Origin: Molanna angustata
Lineage: Eukaryota > Arthropoda > Insecta > Trichoptera > Molannidae
Length of the DNA stretch: 64,000 nt
Assembly (NCBI GenBank): GCA_963576475.1
Contig: OY754972.1
Location: forward strand, 16,358,506 to 16,422,505
Reading direction: 5' to 3'
Shown here: piece after piece, positions 24,692 through 37,920 of the stretch
Numbering within the stretch: position 1 is the stretch's first letter
How the letters are laid out: each line of letters opens with the position of its first letter
Program-made: the position numbers and the translations under genes
Notes under the pieces: model-generated
Databases searched by the model: none
Seen by the model: the letters and a program-made list of their open reading frames with translations, nothing else
Told to the model about the DNA's origin: nothing

Positions 24692-26576
24692 GTCTATTAG
24701 TTTTTTTATAGTTTATATTTTATTTAAATATTAAAATCAGATTGTTAAAATAATTTTATGTATTTTTATGATGTTACAGTTATTTTATCCTTGCCTTATT
24801 ATATTTCCACAAAGAAAGGTTATGTTTTGAAGTATGTTTTTCTATATGAGAAAATCATGTATGTACTGGACCCCTTTAAACTGCCATCGTTGTTGAATTT
24901 CGTGGTTTAATTTTTATGGTTAAAAATAATATTCAATAAATTTATGAACACACTGATAAAATTTCAAGTCATATTAGTTTGAAAGTGTGTACTGTTCATT
25001 TTAATTCTATATTGATTTGAAAATATAGTTGAAAGGAAAGAAGGAACTCATCATTTGTCAAATGTCTCAGGTAAATTAATAAATAATGTATATTTTTATG
25101 TTGATGTTATTAAATATGAAAACCTTACTGATATTTTTAAACTAGGTGCATGTAACATAATATGAGATCCAACTGTCGATAGTGATAGTATGTATAATTG
25201 AAGAATAAGTACCAAACTATAATCCCATAAATCCAAATTATTCAATATTTTAAGGTATTTAGTTTTCTATACAACACATGTAGGTATGTATGTCAAGATA
25301 GGACAGTATGGAGGTCAGTCCTTTTTTCCTATCCGAATATGAAAACATCATGATAGTATGTTTGGAGATTAAGTATCAAACTATAAAGTCTTCTTACATA
25401 TTATTATGTATAGGTGACTGCCATACAAATTGTATGAAGCGATGGTGTCACTAAATTAAATTTTTATAAAAATTGTTAAAAAAAAAATTGAGATGTACTA
25501 CTACAATATTAATATTTTTTATAGCAAATTAAATTATCTAGTTGAGATGTTTCGGCTTTTTTCGATATTTTTAAAAACTTAGGAAATATAGGCAGTTAAA
25601 CACATAAATTTATCATATAAAAAACGTTTTTCTTAGTAAAATATGTTAGAAATTCTGAAATTTTTTTTGAAAATCAAATTTGAGATTTTGTATTATTTGT
25701 CTATATTCATACAAATTTTCAGTGTTCTAGCTTTTATGGTTTCTGAGATAAATGGAAATATAAAGTAAAAATTCAAAAGACCTGACTGAAACAAAAATTC
25801 AAATTTCTGAGTATAAAAGTTTTGTAGGCCTATAACTACATATTTATATATTCTGAAATTTTGGGCTCTGTAAATTAAGCGGATCAAAAGTTATAAGGGG
25901 GGGACGGGTACACAGACACACAAAATATTCTACTCTGAATTCTGAGTAAATCCGTGTATAGAACATATATACTGCGAAGCCTCTAAGTGTTTTCAAAGTT
26001 GGAAAAACTGTGAAAAATAAAGACCGTGCATACAATCTCGCGTGTAATGTTCTCTTGAACAAATGGACAGTTGGATTAGGTTTTAAAAATTACAAATTGA
26101 ACTCATTTCAAAATCTATCTTACTTATGAATGTGTTCAACAATTTTATTTCTAAATAACTGTAATATAAACCAACAATTTTCATAAATTTATGAGGGTGT
26201 CAAAAATTAAAAGACAAAATTGTTATTGTAATTTTTATTAAATTAAAAAATGCCAATGCATTTTACACTTATCTTCAGATTAGCTGATGTATCAATACAA
26301 CAGCTATCCAAAGTTGAATAAATTCTTATTAATATCTTAAATATTCAACGTAATAAATATTCCTAATTTATTTATAATATTGTGGTCCAGTTATCATTAA
26401 ACATATAAATAAATATGTCAATATAAAATAAAGAATTTTAGTTTCTTTACAATGCATGTTAGAATTTTAATGATTTATTATATTTACATGGCCCTTTTAT
26501 TTTCTATACTAATTACATTAAATAAATTTTAAAGTCTATTTTGAGATTTGAATATCACACAATGTTAAGTATTAAC
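24692..26576. other. Intergenic space between convergent mRpS34 and protease-homologue genes
   Basis: It holds the 3' UTRs of both genes and one transposon copy (25144-26076). The rest is AT-rich, without open frames of note. Confidence 0.7.
25144..26076. mobile_element. Non-autonomous TIR element of the ATCCAACTGTCGAT family (diverged copy)
   Basis: It opens with GTGCATGTAACAT and ATCCAACTGTCGAT (25167) and ends with GGACAGTTGGAT (26076), an imperfect inverted repeat of the start. Its interior matches the copies at 32366 and 35411, including GCGGATCAAAAGTTATAAGG, a CACAGACACAC run and CCGTGTATAGAACATATA. No coding capacity. Confidence 0.85.
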
Positions 26577-29500
26577 TTAAAACCTTCCAGTTATTTGTGC
26601 GATCCAGTCGAGATACTGTGAGACTTTGACATACACTCCAGGAACGTTGGCTTGTCCACATCCTATTCCCCACGAAACAACTCCTACCAAATGCCAACTT
26701 CCTCCTCTCTCACATACCATTGGTCCACCTCCGTCACCTTTGCATGCATCTTTTCCTTCCTCTCCTCCAGCACAAATAAATCCCGGGTTCAATTGATACT
26801 GGTATCCGAGTCTCGTCTGTCTTAGCTGAGCTTCGCATTGATGATGACTGATAATTGGTACATCGACTTCCTTTAAGATATTTTGGTATTTTCCGAAATC
26901 ACCGAAGGCGTCTTTACCCCATCCGGTTGTCCAGCATCTAGCTCCTGTGAAGTCTGTGAATTTGTCGGGAAGACAAGCAGGACTGATGTGAGGATATTTT
27001 GTCCAATCAACCGGTTGATCCAATTTTAAGATAGCCAGGTCATTGTCCAATGTTCCAGCGTAGTATTGTGGATGTACGTGTACAGACACAACGTCTCTCT
27101 CGATGTATGGATAAAACTCTACATCATGATTGACATCCCATTCCCCAAGTCTCACTCTTAGGTCAAATCCATTGTATCTGAAAATAATATTTGTTGATTA
27201 ATTTTAACAATTATTCTATGAATCTGATATTTGAAGGTGTCCCTGGAAAAGAGGATCTTTTATAACTAGTTGCATGTAATACATGAGATTCAACTGTCGA
27301 TGGCGATAGTATGCATAATTGAAGAATACGTACCAAACTATAAACACACACCCTGACACACAAAAACACATAAAATGTTCTACTTCAAACAACATAAGTA
27401 AAAAATCCGAATTTTGAGTTAATAGTGCAGAACTGTTGTGTTTATCAATATTACAGTGAATATATGACAGTGAAACAATGACACATGTGCTGTTTCTCTC
27501 GCACTTATAGAGATATTGTACTGAGAATTGGAGACGACATGAATATTGATTAATACAACATTTCTGCATTATTAACTAAAAAATCGGATTTTGGACTAAT
27601 GTCGTTGTTCTGACAAACAAGCGATATATATAATATATAACATTTATGCTACGATGCCTCTAAGTTAGTGTGTTTGGCATGCAAAAAGTCCACTACACCA
27701 TACAAAATGTTCCTTCATACTTAATGAATCGACAGTTTGTAAAAATCCAGGAGAGACTTAAAACGGCTTCAGTAGATGATTGCTTCATAGGGATTTAGAA
27801 CCTTATTACCTGAAGCACATTATTTTAAATGATTTTTATGCCATTACAAAAAAAATATTTAAGCCAAACTTGTAATTATATAGACCCTTTTTCTAGGGAC
27901 ATCTGCATTTATTTTATTTTCGATTAAGATTATTTTTTTTCTTTAAAATATTCGTAAGGTTCTATTTTTAATACTACTTCTTAAATGGACACTTACGTTT
28001 TTACACAATGAGCAGCAGTTATGATATGTAAATGATCGATAAGAGTTCCTCCACACACATAGACAGATTCCTTGGGATCTTTCTTCAATATAGCAGCTTG
28101 CCATGGGTATTCACCAAATTCACTGTCGCCGTCAACATATGATGGATTTTTAATACGTCCATTGATTCCTTGTGAGTTTCTAACTCCGCACTGTCCTCTG
28201 GTATTTCCAGGAATCTGTGGTCTGTATGGTCTTTTACAGCAGACATGACGAGGTCCACATTGTTGTTGTTGTCCAAAGTATGCTTGACGCTGGAAATGCA
28301 CAATAATATATCAAATAAAACATTCATGGGTATGTAATTTTAGTAATTTATTAATCATAATGTGATGAGAAAAATTAGTTAAGTGTGAAAGATAGAGGAA
28401 GAATTGGATAATATTTAATAAAAATACAAGATATCTACTTGTGGCCAGTCAAGAGTGTCATGCAAAGAATAATATTCAAGCTTTATTTTGAATGAAAGAA
28501 AATATTTTGTAGATAGATAAAAACATAAATGTACATATATTAATATCAAAATTTTCATATAAAATGATTGCCTGCCTAATAAAATTGTGTAAGAATCTTC
28601 AGATCGATACAATTTACCTTAGTGGCTTTATTTCTCTGTTCTGTTTCATCATTTTGTGTAACCTTTTCCGAGTTCTCCTCATCAGATGGGGATACTTCAC
28701 GCCTACGGCGGTTAGAAGGGAATTTGACACTCGGACCACCTTGAGCCTGACCAGGAGCTTGGGTAGGAATATTGGGCGATGTGGCGTAAGAGTTAAAGTT
28801 TTGTGCATAGTTATTCTGTTTCTGACCATTGTTTGCATTGGTATTAGATAAGGAACGACTGTAAAAATCACTACCTTGTTGACTGTAAAAACCTAAATCA
28901 TTCGCATCATTTTCATAGGGACCCGAATATTCATCATCTTCTGTATCGTCATCGATTTCTGCGTTTCTGAACCCACCTGGACCAGAGAAGGGATACCCTC
29001 CAGGTCCAGAGCCGAAATAAGGAGGATGATGGGGAGGACGAGGAATGAAATGAGATCCACCATGATGATGTGAAGGTGGAGGACCATGATGGAAATGTGG
29101 TGGAGGTCGAACTCCACCATAATGATAGTGATTATGATTGATTGGAGGATATCCACCGCCGTATCCACCATACCCAAATCCACCGTGCCCAAAACCACCG
29201 TGACCATATCCATGTCCACCGAACAAAAGTCCTTTTTTGTGTTGAAATATTTCTCCAATTTTATGAATGAAGTTACCATTTGGAGTAACATGTAAATTAA
29301 CCAATGGCTTTACTACCTTTTCACCGTAATCATTTTTAGTTACTTGTACAGATACCAATGGGTCAACCGAAACGAGGCCTAAGTTAAGACCTCCGCCCCC
29401 TATGGAGGATCCGTAAGGATTGATGACAGGATTGGGACCGAAGGGATTAAGAGGATAGCCGCCGTAGCCAGAGTTTGGTAGTCCAAATGAAACTCCAAAG

Positions 29501-31927
29501 GTGGGCTGGATCTTTTGACCAAGAATGCCTCGATTTTCGTTGTCGTCAGAGCCTCGTTGGCGCTGAAGAAATTTTGAACTATGAGTGATTTGTGAATTTT
29601 GTACATTTTATATATAACATTTAGTTAATTTAGAAACGCTTTTACAAAATATCACCCATATTTGTGTTAATTATTTTTTAGCACCCGAATATTTTTATTA
29701 CACAAGAAATCTATTACATATATTTTAGTGTCCATGTTGAAGTATGAAATTTTATTTGAAACTTAGTAAGGGATATTTAGTTAATTATTGAAACATTTCT
29801 TTTTTTTAATACTGAATCGCAGAGAATATTCATACACAATATTAAATGTTGAAAGGGAGTTAGTAACATGAGAATATTTAGATATGCTTGCTAGTGATAA
29901 TTGTTTTAATTCATTAGTTATGTTGTTGAAATGAAAGTTATTTCAGATAGAAAATCAAGTAGAAAGGGTATGTATGTATAATATGAAATAGATAAAGCGT
30001 GTTTGTTAAAAAAAACATAAGAAGCATTTAATACATAATTGAAATATCTTACCGGTTCTATAGCTTTATTTACAGATTCACTGGCTTTATCATTAACTTC
30101 CCTTTTTGTTACTTTTTTGGTTGCATTTTCCAAATCTTGTGTAGCATTTTGTGAATCAGCCATTTTAGGTATTCGAACAACTTTCATATCACCATTTCCA
30201 TTTGTTATCACAACCTTTTCCTCTGGTAATGCATCAATCTCTTTATTTAAATTTCTCGGGTCAATTGGTAAAAATAGATCATCTTTTCTTCCAATTATGT
30301 CTTGACTGGGACACTGGTCGTACGGTACGCAGACACAGTCAAAGTTTTCTGCTCTTCCACTGTCTTGTCCTTTGTATTTGTCACCTGCATATCCAAACTG
30401 ACTGCTATATTGGTTCGATCCAGCATAATAAGATCCACTACCAAGTTGATTATTATTTACAGGTACTGGTAGTGTATTCAATTCTTTTTTGTAAAACTGG
30501 TTTGTATTTCCATATGAACCTACGGTTGAACCAAAAGATGTCAATCCTGTTGATGGTATATAACCTTTTCCTGGGGCATATCCTAGATTATAGCTAGCAG
30601 CGTTTTGATTTTGAACATTAGTGCCCTTGTATGTGTTACTGGAAAAACTTGGCTGTGGAGTTTCATAAACTGGCTTTACTGAATTGTACAGGTTTCCAGA
30701 AGCATATCCAGAACCAACTGGAGAAAATCCTCCAGAATTCAATCCTATTTCTCCAATATTTGCATTGAAACCTCCTGGTTGATATGAAGCTAGATTTTCG
30801 GAGTTATAAGTGGAACTTGTTTTATATAGTCCCGAAGAACCAACAGAATGTAGATGTGAATCTGATCCAACTGGAATAGGATTATTCACAATCACAGTTT
30901 GCTTCTTTCCATCACCCTCTCCATGATGATAATGATGATGCACATGTTGTACAGCTGATTCACCAACAATTATATTCTTATTATCCTTAATATGTTTTAT
31001 TGGATGTTCGAATTCATAAGGTGTTTCAACTTCAATGGGGCCATTTCCATAAATCGGACCTGGGGGTTTTGACAAATAACCTGGTCCCGATGATCCATCA
31101 AAAGAGGTAGAGAAACTGTTGTGTGAACTTGATCCAAAGCTACCTTGTGAAACAAAACCATTGCCGAATGGAGGAGGTCCATACTTTGATGAGGATACAT
31201 AACCTGGTTTAATCGGTCCATTATATCCAACTTTTCTTGGAGGAATTCCTCCAATCGGAGGGCCTATTGGTGGTCTTCCATTGAGAGAGACTGGTTTAGG
31301 GGAACCGTATGCCCTAGGTGGTCCTCTGATAGGAATAGATGGAATCGGTCTTCCTACTGGTTGGATGTCAACTGGCTGTGCATAAATCAAATCTTCAGGA
31401 GCTACATATGGTCGTTTCGGATCAACATGTTCTCCTCCCTCACACTAAAAAAATATGATATGAATTATTAAACTTATGAATACTTACATAAATCCATCAT
31501 TTATGGTATTATTGATGCACGCTGTTTATTTGAACAAATTGAATGCGAAATTTACCTGCATTAGTCCTAAACTGCAAAGGCGATCTTTGATGATGTTTCT
31601 GGCTTCTACATCATTACCAGATTCCAAAGCTTGTTTAACATTTGGATCCTGATAGAATTCGTCTAAACCTTCTACGTTTCTACCTTGTCTATTTGAGACG
31701 AGGATGGTGTCAATAACATCTTCGACGTTTGTGACGTTAGTACTTTCAACTTGTTGATTATAAAATGATGTTTCTTGTGCTATGTAATCTTCTAGAGGTG
31801 ATTCTTGAAAGTTTGTAGTTTCTGGTTTATCCCCCCATGACCAATTATTCTTTTGCTCTTGGGCATTGGTAGATGCTTGTACTAAGACAAAGCAAATTAA
31901 GCCTAGTGTAAATCTTGTGGTAGGTGT
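26577..31927 (-). CDS. Secreted clip-domain serine protease homologue, Scarface-like (5' partial)
   Basis: Minus-strand exons are 31556-31927, 30053-31444, 28618-29562, 27997-28289 and 26577-27177. All have AG/GT borders and consistent phase; together they give 1200 residues, numbered here from residue 1 of exon 31927. The first exon opens with hydrophobic FTLGLICFVLVQAS, most of a signal peptide, but has no Met and a stop just upstream, so a short first coding exon is missing. Then follow long Gly/Ser/Pro/His-rich regions, a clip-type motif CVCVPYDQC with VITNGNGD after it, a Gly/His-rich exon, CGPRHVCC, and a trypsin-fold domain from about residue 944. The catalytic His (TAAHC, 997) and Asp (DNDLAIL, 1047) are present, but the Ser motif reads GDGGGP: Gly at 1150, codon 26730-26732. 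The Asp of a trypsin-type pocket is kept. Such proteins are non-catalytic cofactors. Drosophila Scarface, known in epithelial morphogenesis and basement-membrane laminin placement, is the closest type I recall. A CLIPA immune cofactor is the alternative. Confidence 0.9.
27265..27420. mobile_element. Truncated ATCCAACTGTCGAT-family copy in an intron of the protease homologue
   Basis: ACTAGTTGCATGTAATACAT and CAACTGTCGATGGCGATAG match the left end of the family. The similarity fades after a CACACACCCTGACACAC segment, and no right end was found. It lies in the intron 27178-27996. Confidence 0.65.
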
Positions 31928-32365
31928 CTGGAAATTAAAACAAAAAATATGATAATTTCATTTAAATTAAAAACTACAGTTCGAGGTGGTGGTTATGTAG
32001 GAAACATACTGTGGAAATACATTAGGTTTTGATATTTGAAAAATAAAACAAAAACTTCCGCCTCTATTGGTGGCTGTGCCCATATAAAAGAATTAAAATC
32101 TCATTGAGATTCTGTTCATTAAGTCCTGAAAAGTAATGAAATTCATGTTACCTACATATTTAGATAAGTGATTAATTTGAATTAGAGTCTTTGGAAATGT
32201 TACTAAAGATTTTCTTTTAGAAATCAATATATTTATTTTTATAGTTAGTTTGCATACAATTTTTTTATCACACCCAATCCAATTACATTTTACAATGATA
32301 CAAACAAGTAGATTACTGCTGCCCAAATAGGAACCCTGTTCTTATATTGAAATACGAATAATTAA
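31928..32365 (-). other. Upstream region of the protease homologue, first exon not located
   Basis: The polypyrimidine tract and AG directly before 31927 show that this is intron. The missing start exon should lie to the right on the minus strand. I could not single out a convincing candidate among many short ATG-plus-donor possibilities. Confidence 0.5.
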
Positions 32366-33380
32366 ACTAGTTGCATGTAAAACATGAGATCCAACTGTCG
32401 ATAGCGATAGTATGTATAGTTGATGAATATGTACCAAACTATAAACCCATAGATACAAATTATTGAATATTTTCAGATATTTTGTTTTTTATACAACATA
32501 TGTAGGTATGTATGTCAAGATAGGATAGTATGGAGGAAGATCCTTTTTCCTACCCAGAATATGCAAATAGCATGATGGTATGTATGTATGTTTGGAGATG
32601 AAGTATCAAACTATTAAGTCTTCTTGCATATTGTGTATAGGCGACTGCCATACAAAATGTATGAAGCGATGTCGTCACTAAATTCAATTTTTAAAAAAAT
32701 TGTTAAAAAAAAATTGAGATCTTCTACTACAATGTTTATATTTTTTATAGAAAATTAAATTATCTAGTTGGGGTGTTTCGGCTTTTTTCGATAATTGTAA
32801 AAGTTTTAGAAATATAGGCAGTTAAACTCATAAATTTATCATAAAAAAAATATTTTTCTTAATAAAAAATGTTTGAGAAACCCTGGAATTTTTTTGAAAA
32901 AACTAATTTGAGATTTTGTATTTGTCTATGTTTGTACCAATTTTCAGCGTTCTAACGTTTATGGTTTCTGAGATATATGGAAAAATAAAATAAAAATTCA
33001 AAAGTTGATAACCCCTGACTGAAACAAAAATTCCGAGTACTTATAAAAGTTTTGTAGGCCTGTAACTGTTTATATATTCTGAAATTTTAGGCTCTGTAAA
33101 TTGAGCGGATCAAAAGTTATAAGGGGGGGACGGACACACAGACACACAGACACACAGACACACACACACAGACACACGAAATGTTCTACTCCGAATTCTG
33201 AGTAAATCCGTGTATGGAACATATATGCTGCGAAGCCTCTAAGTTGGTTTTTTTTTACTTCAAAGTTGGAAAAGCCGTGAAAAAAGTAGACCTCTCCATA
33301 CAATTCTCGCGTATTCTGGCTTGATACATTGTCGATATGTTAAGAGAACAAAGTTCTCCTGAACAAATCGACAGTTGGAT
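32366..33380. mobile_element. Non-autonomous TIR element, ATCCAACTGTCGAT family, full-length copy
   Basis: It starts ACTAGTTGCATGTAA then GATCCAACTGTCGAT (32389) and ends ATCGACAGTTGGAT (33380), a perfect 14-base inverted match to the start. It is highly similar along its length to 35411-36452. It contains a CACAGACACAC tract and no transposase frame. Confidence 0.9.
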
Positions 33381-33499
33381 AAAACTTCAGAAAACTTTTC
33401 AATTGTAATAATTTACAATACACATCTCACTTATAGGTACAATACTAAAATCTACCTATAAGATTTTTTACAACATCTATCGATAGAACCTTAAATAAA

Positions 33500-33780
33500 G
33501 ATCAGAGATAATTCAAAATAAATGGCTTGGACTCGTGGAAAGAATGAGTGAGCAACTGCCCGCTAGAAGAGACGAGTCCTTTACCATAGACCAGAGGGTG
33601 TGACGCGTAGAGGGATACCCAAGATAAGATAGACTGCGTCTAGGGGGGCCTAGATTCCCTGAGCGTAGTCCCATTGGAGAGACAGAATCACCGACATGTT
33701 TGAATCGTGAAGACTTCTTTTGGAGGCCAAGTCCCACCTATGGATGCAGAGCCGATGCTGATCAAATATTATAATGCCGA
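33500..33780 (+). pseudogene. RTE-like LINE 3' coding remnant
   Basis: Plus-strand frames give broken pieces resembling the C-terminus of RTE-type retrotransposon proteins: WLGLVERMSEQLPARRDES near the start and, in another frame, WRDRITDMFES. Frameshifts and stops are frequent. Confidence 0.55.
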
Positions 33781-34460
33781 TTGCGAATAATTTTACATCG
33801 ATTATCATAAGGACCTGCATTATTAGAGCAAAATCCAATATTTATAACCGGTTAGTTTCAATCGCGTCATCACAGCCATTCACGCGATATTGAAAATTGA
33901 AATCAATCCGTCATATAAATAATTCATAATGCGTTTATTTGATTATATCACCACCCACGTTATGTCAAATCATTTCTTTGTCGTAGTGCTTTCATAATAA
34001 TATCACTTCTGCCTAATTATTTATGGAGCCAAAAAAAATATATCGGAATAGCGATAATATATAATTTATGTAAACTTTTCTCTCGCTACATTAGTCGTGT
34101 TTTGCAATAATATTCTTGCAGAATGTCGCGCTGTTTTGTGTACAATGTGTCGGAACATTACGTTCGTGGGATGCGAGTAATTTCACTTTTCGATACATAT
34201 GGCAAGGACCGCTTGCACAATCCTTTTCAAAATCGCTAGTATAAAACCATTATAATATACTTGTGCGTTGTAAATCTGGAGAATATGTTTTACGACTTGT
34301 ATAAATAAAATCTTAAAATATATTGATATTTAAAGCGCCTACATACGATTTTAATGATCGGTGAACTGAGAAAACTTATGTTTTATATAAGTACCTATTA
34401 TTATGCTGTTCAACATTTTATAGGCATATCTACAAATTTTAATAGATTGTTAAATGAAAT

Positions 34461-35240
34461 GGTAATTGTTTACAAGTACTGTCCCTAGAAGATTACAATA
34501 ATTTTTATATCAATAGATTGATGAACGCGTATATATTACGGTAAAAATAAAAACTTTTGGCGGTAAGGCTATAAAAATTATAAAAAAATAAAAAACGTAC
34601 GAAAAATGTATTGAGGAATCCATTAATTACAATTTGTTAGTTTTGTAACACAATTTGAATTTCCGTAACTCACCGTTAGGTGGCAATTCTGCCTCCAAAC
34701 TACTAGCGTTTTGAAAGCAAATTATAAACAATAATACAATTGCAATTTGCCACATTCACACCCGTGGTATAAATATTATAATACAGAATATGATGCTACT
34801 CACTCACGCGAGTCGCAATAATAACTACACAGTACCTAACCTAACCAACCTATTCAAACCAAACTTTTGTTAAGAATAGGTTGGTTAGCTTTGCATGTAG
34901 TTATCATTACGACTCGCGTGAGCGAGTTGCATTAATGATCAAAATGGAGTCATAAATTTTTGAAGAAGTGAAAATGTGAGTATTATTTAAATATTATTTT
35001 GTAATATAATTTTATTGCGCTAGTGTTCAAGTCTGGTGGTGAATTTCGGAAACATGAGTAGAGTCAGAAAACCAACCATTTTATTATGGATTCTTTCATA
35101 CATTTTTCGAAATTTTATTTTATTTTTTAAAGCCTTACCGCCAAAAGTTTTTATTTTTCTCGTAATATATACGCGTTTATCTATCTATTGATATAAAAAT
35201 TATTGCGATCGGCGAGGGTCAGTACTTGTAAACATTTTTT
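34461..35240. mobile_element. Short relative of the 3.5 kb TIR element, single internal unit
   Basis: The left end GGTAATTGTTTACAAG and the inverted right segment with CCGCCAAAAGTTTTTATTT match the ends of 16055-19564. The middle has one palindromic segment (ACTCACTCACGCGAGTCGCA ... GCGTGAGCGAGTTGCATT) instead of a tandem array. The last bases of the right end are eroded, so no clean target duplication is visible. Confidence 0.82.
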
Positions 35241-35410
35241 TATATATTTCAATATTAAATCACCAATTGCTCGAATATAACTGAGATTTTTTAACGTCAC
35301 TCTACAATATTGGGAAATAGTGAGTATTTTTTCTTATATTGAATGTACCTCTAATAGGTGTGCAGCAATGTCTAGACAGCGCTATTTTTCTAATTAAGAC
35401 CTTAATATTT

Positions 35411-36205
35411 ACTAGTTGCATGTAACACATGAGATCCAACTGTCGATAGCGATAGTATGTATAGTTGAAGAATATGTACCAAACTATAAACCCATAAATA
35501 CAAATTATTTATTATTTTATGATATTTAGTTTTCTATACAACACATGTACCTAGGTAGTCAAGATAGGATAGTATGGAGGTCAGTCTTTTTTTCCTACCC
35601 GGAATATGAAAACAGCATGATGGTATATGTATATTGTATGTTTAGAGATGAAGTATCAAACTATTAAGTCTTCTTTGATATTGTGTATAGGTGACTACCA
35701 TACAAAATGTATGAAGCGATGTCGTCACTAAATTCAATTTTTAAAAAAATTGTTAAAAAAAAATTGAGATCTTCTACTACAATGTTAATATTTTTTATAG
35801 AAAATTAAATTATCTAGTTGGGGTGTTTCGGCTTTTTTCGATAATTGTAAAAGTTTTGGAAATATAGGCAGTTAAACTCATAAATTTATAATAAAAAAAA
35901 TATTTTTCTTAATAAAAAATGTTTGAGAAACCCTGGAATTTTTTTGAAAAAACTAATTTGAGATTTTGTATTTTTCTATGTTTGTACCAATTTTCAGCGT
36001 TCTAGCGTTTATGGTTTCTGAGATATATGGAAAAATAAAATAAAAATTCAAAAGTTGATAACCCCTGACTGAAACAAAAATTCAAAATTCCGAGTATAAA
36101 AGTTTTGTAGGCCTGTAACTGTTTATATATTCTGAAATTTTAGGCTCTGTAAATTGAGCGGATCAAAAGTTATAAGGGGGGGACGGACACACACACAGAC
36201 ACACA

Positions 36206-36248
<43 letters not shown>

Positions 36249-36452
36249 ACGAAATGTTCTACTCCGAATTCTGAGTAAATCCGTGTATGGAACATATATG
36301 CTGCGAAGCCTCTAAGTTGGTGTTTTTTGACTTCAAAGTTGGAAAAGCCGTGAAAAAAGTAGACCTCTCCATACAATTCTCGCGTATTCTGGCTTGATAC
36401 ATTGTCGATATGTTAAGAGAACAAAGTTCTCTTGAACAAATCGACAGTTGGA
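35411..36452. mobile_element. Non-autonomous TIR element, ATCCAACTGTCGAT family, second full-length copy
   Basis: ACTAGTTGCATGTAACACAT opens it and ATCGACAGTTGGA closes it. It is very similar to 32366-33380, about 2 kb away. Its CACAGACACAC tract has expanded into a (CA)n microsatellite at 36187-36250, showing the microsatellite was seeded by the element. Confidence 0.9.
36187..36250. repeat. (CA)n microsatellite within the TIR element
   Basis: A run of CA dinucleotides with a few CAGA interruptions, longer than the matching tract in the sister copy at 33130-33178. Confidence 0.95.
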
Positions 36453-37340
36453 AAAAAAATAATATGTCCTTGTAAAAAGAAAATATAGGTAAATCCTTAT
36501 ATATATATACTTTCCCTGTACAAATACTTGTGCTAATTCGGTTAAGACAGGTTTCCAGCCAGTCTACTGGGTTGTCAATCCACCGACCGATTTTCATCCG
36601 ACCCTTTACCTCGCGAAACGTTCATTCGGTTTAAAGGAATCGAAAATCTCGTGGAACCCAAATATTATTTGATTTTCACTCCATGAAAAAGTACATTAAC
36701 GATAAAAAAAGTATTGAATATAATTATGTTATAGTAGTAGATACAACGTTGGTAAATACTTTCTATCTTAAACAATGACTAAATAACTTGCTTGTATTAC
36801 GCAATATACGCAGAATTTTCCTAAGTTTGTTTTACTAGACCTGCCACTAAGTTCCGTGGACCGTACAATTTAAGATCCCATCTATTCTAACTGAAGTGAA
36901 AACTCAGTGAAATAATAGAAATGATTTCCTTTCTTTAATAAAGATTCATTGTATTATAATTAACAGTCTATTTAATATCTACCTACATATTCTCACGATA
37001 TGTTTTCTCAGATAAAACTGATCTTGACATTAACCTTTGGGAATGTTTCTTTTCATTATTAAAAATACAATTTTTTAAATAAAAAAATGCTCAATTGTCT
37101 TTATCTTTCTGTGGTACAATTGAATAATAAACGTAATTGTATATCGGGGTAGTTAAAATATTCATATTCAATCATATAGATTCTTTATACTTATTATATT
37201 TTAGTTTTGTGGATTTTGTGTCTCGCTTAGAATTAATAATTTTAATAAGTATGGAGGTGGCCAATGGATACATGCTATATTTGCTATGCTCCCAGTTGGT
37301 TCAAAAATCATTGTAAGTTCACAGTGCGGTCGTCTTACTA
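36453..37340. other. AT-rich intergenic DNA
   Basis: No open frame, repeat pair or RNA gene could be supported here. Confidence 0.6.
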
Positions 37341-37920
37341 AGAAGGCCTTCTTCGTTTAGTAGACCTGTTGGTCTGTATTTCAAAAACTATGCCTCCTGA
37401 GATGACGAAGTCCAACAATTCTTCGATCTTTTGGGTAGTCTTCCGGGTAGACGGCGACCAGAAGGTATTTCATTTGCTGCTATATAGGTACGCAAGTCTA
37501 TCACTGTCCATTCTGGCTACGTGGTTCCTCCAATGTCTTCTTCTGGATCTACTCTACCGAACAATGTCCTCTATTCCACTTGTTATTCTCATTTTAATAT
37601 TTCGAACATGATCTAGAAGATACCTCAGAATCTTCATTTCCGTTGTCCTTAGGAGCTTCTTGGTTCGTACAGTATCTGCTCGTGTTTCCACAGCATACAT
37701 CATGCTCAGTCGCACGCATGTTTTATATATTCTAACCTTGCTGTCAATACGCATGTATTTATTTTTCCCGACCATATTTTATAAACATCCAAATACGCCA
37801 GATTCTTTATTGACTTGTTCGCGGACTTCATTGTATAGTTCATTATGGCTGCAGATCTCTACTCCTAAATATTTGAAACTCATTACTTGCTCCGCGGGCA
37901 TCTACATCATCATCATCAGC
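37340..37920 (-). pseudogene. RTE-like LINE, C-terminal remnant
   Basis: The minus strand reads KVRIYKTCVRLSMMYAVETR, then TTEMKILRYLLDHVRNIKMR and, after a frameshift, RRRHWRNHVARMDSDRLAY. This order is characteristic of the end of RTE-type reverse transcriptases. The 3' end (37340-37450) is shared with 50930-51060. Confidence 0.8.

Noticed and set aside
28576..29358. Independent small gene with a Gly/His-rich product
   Set aside because: The frame is flanked by good splice sites and joins in phase to the neighbouring protease-homologue exons, so it is an exon of that gene.
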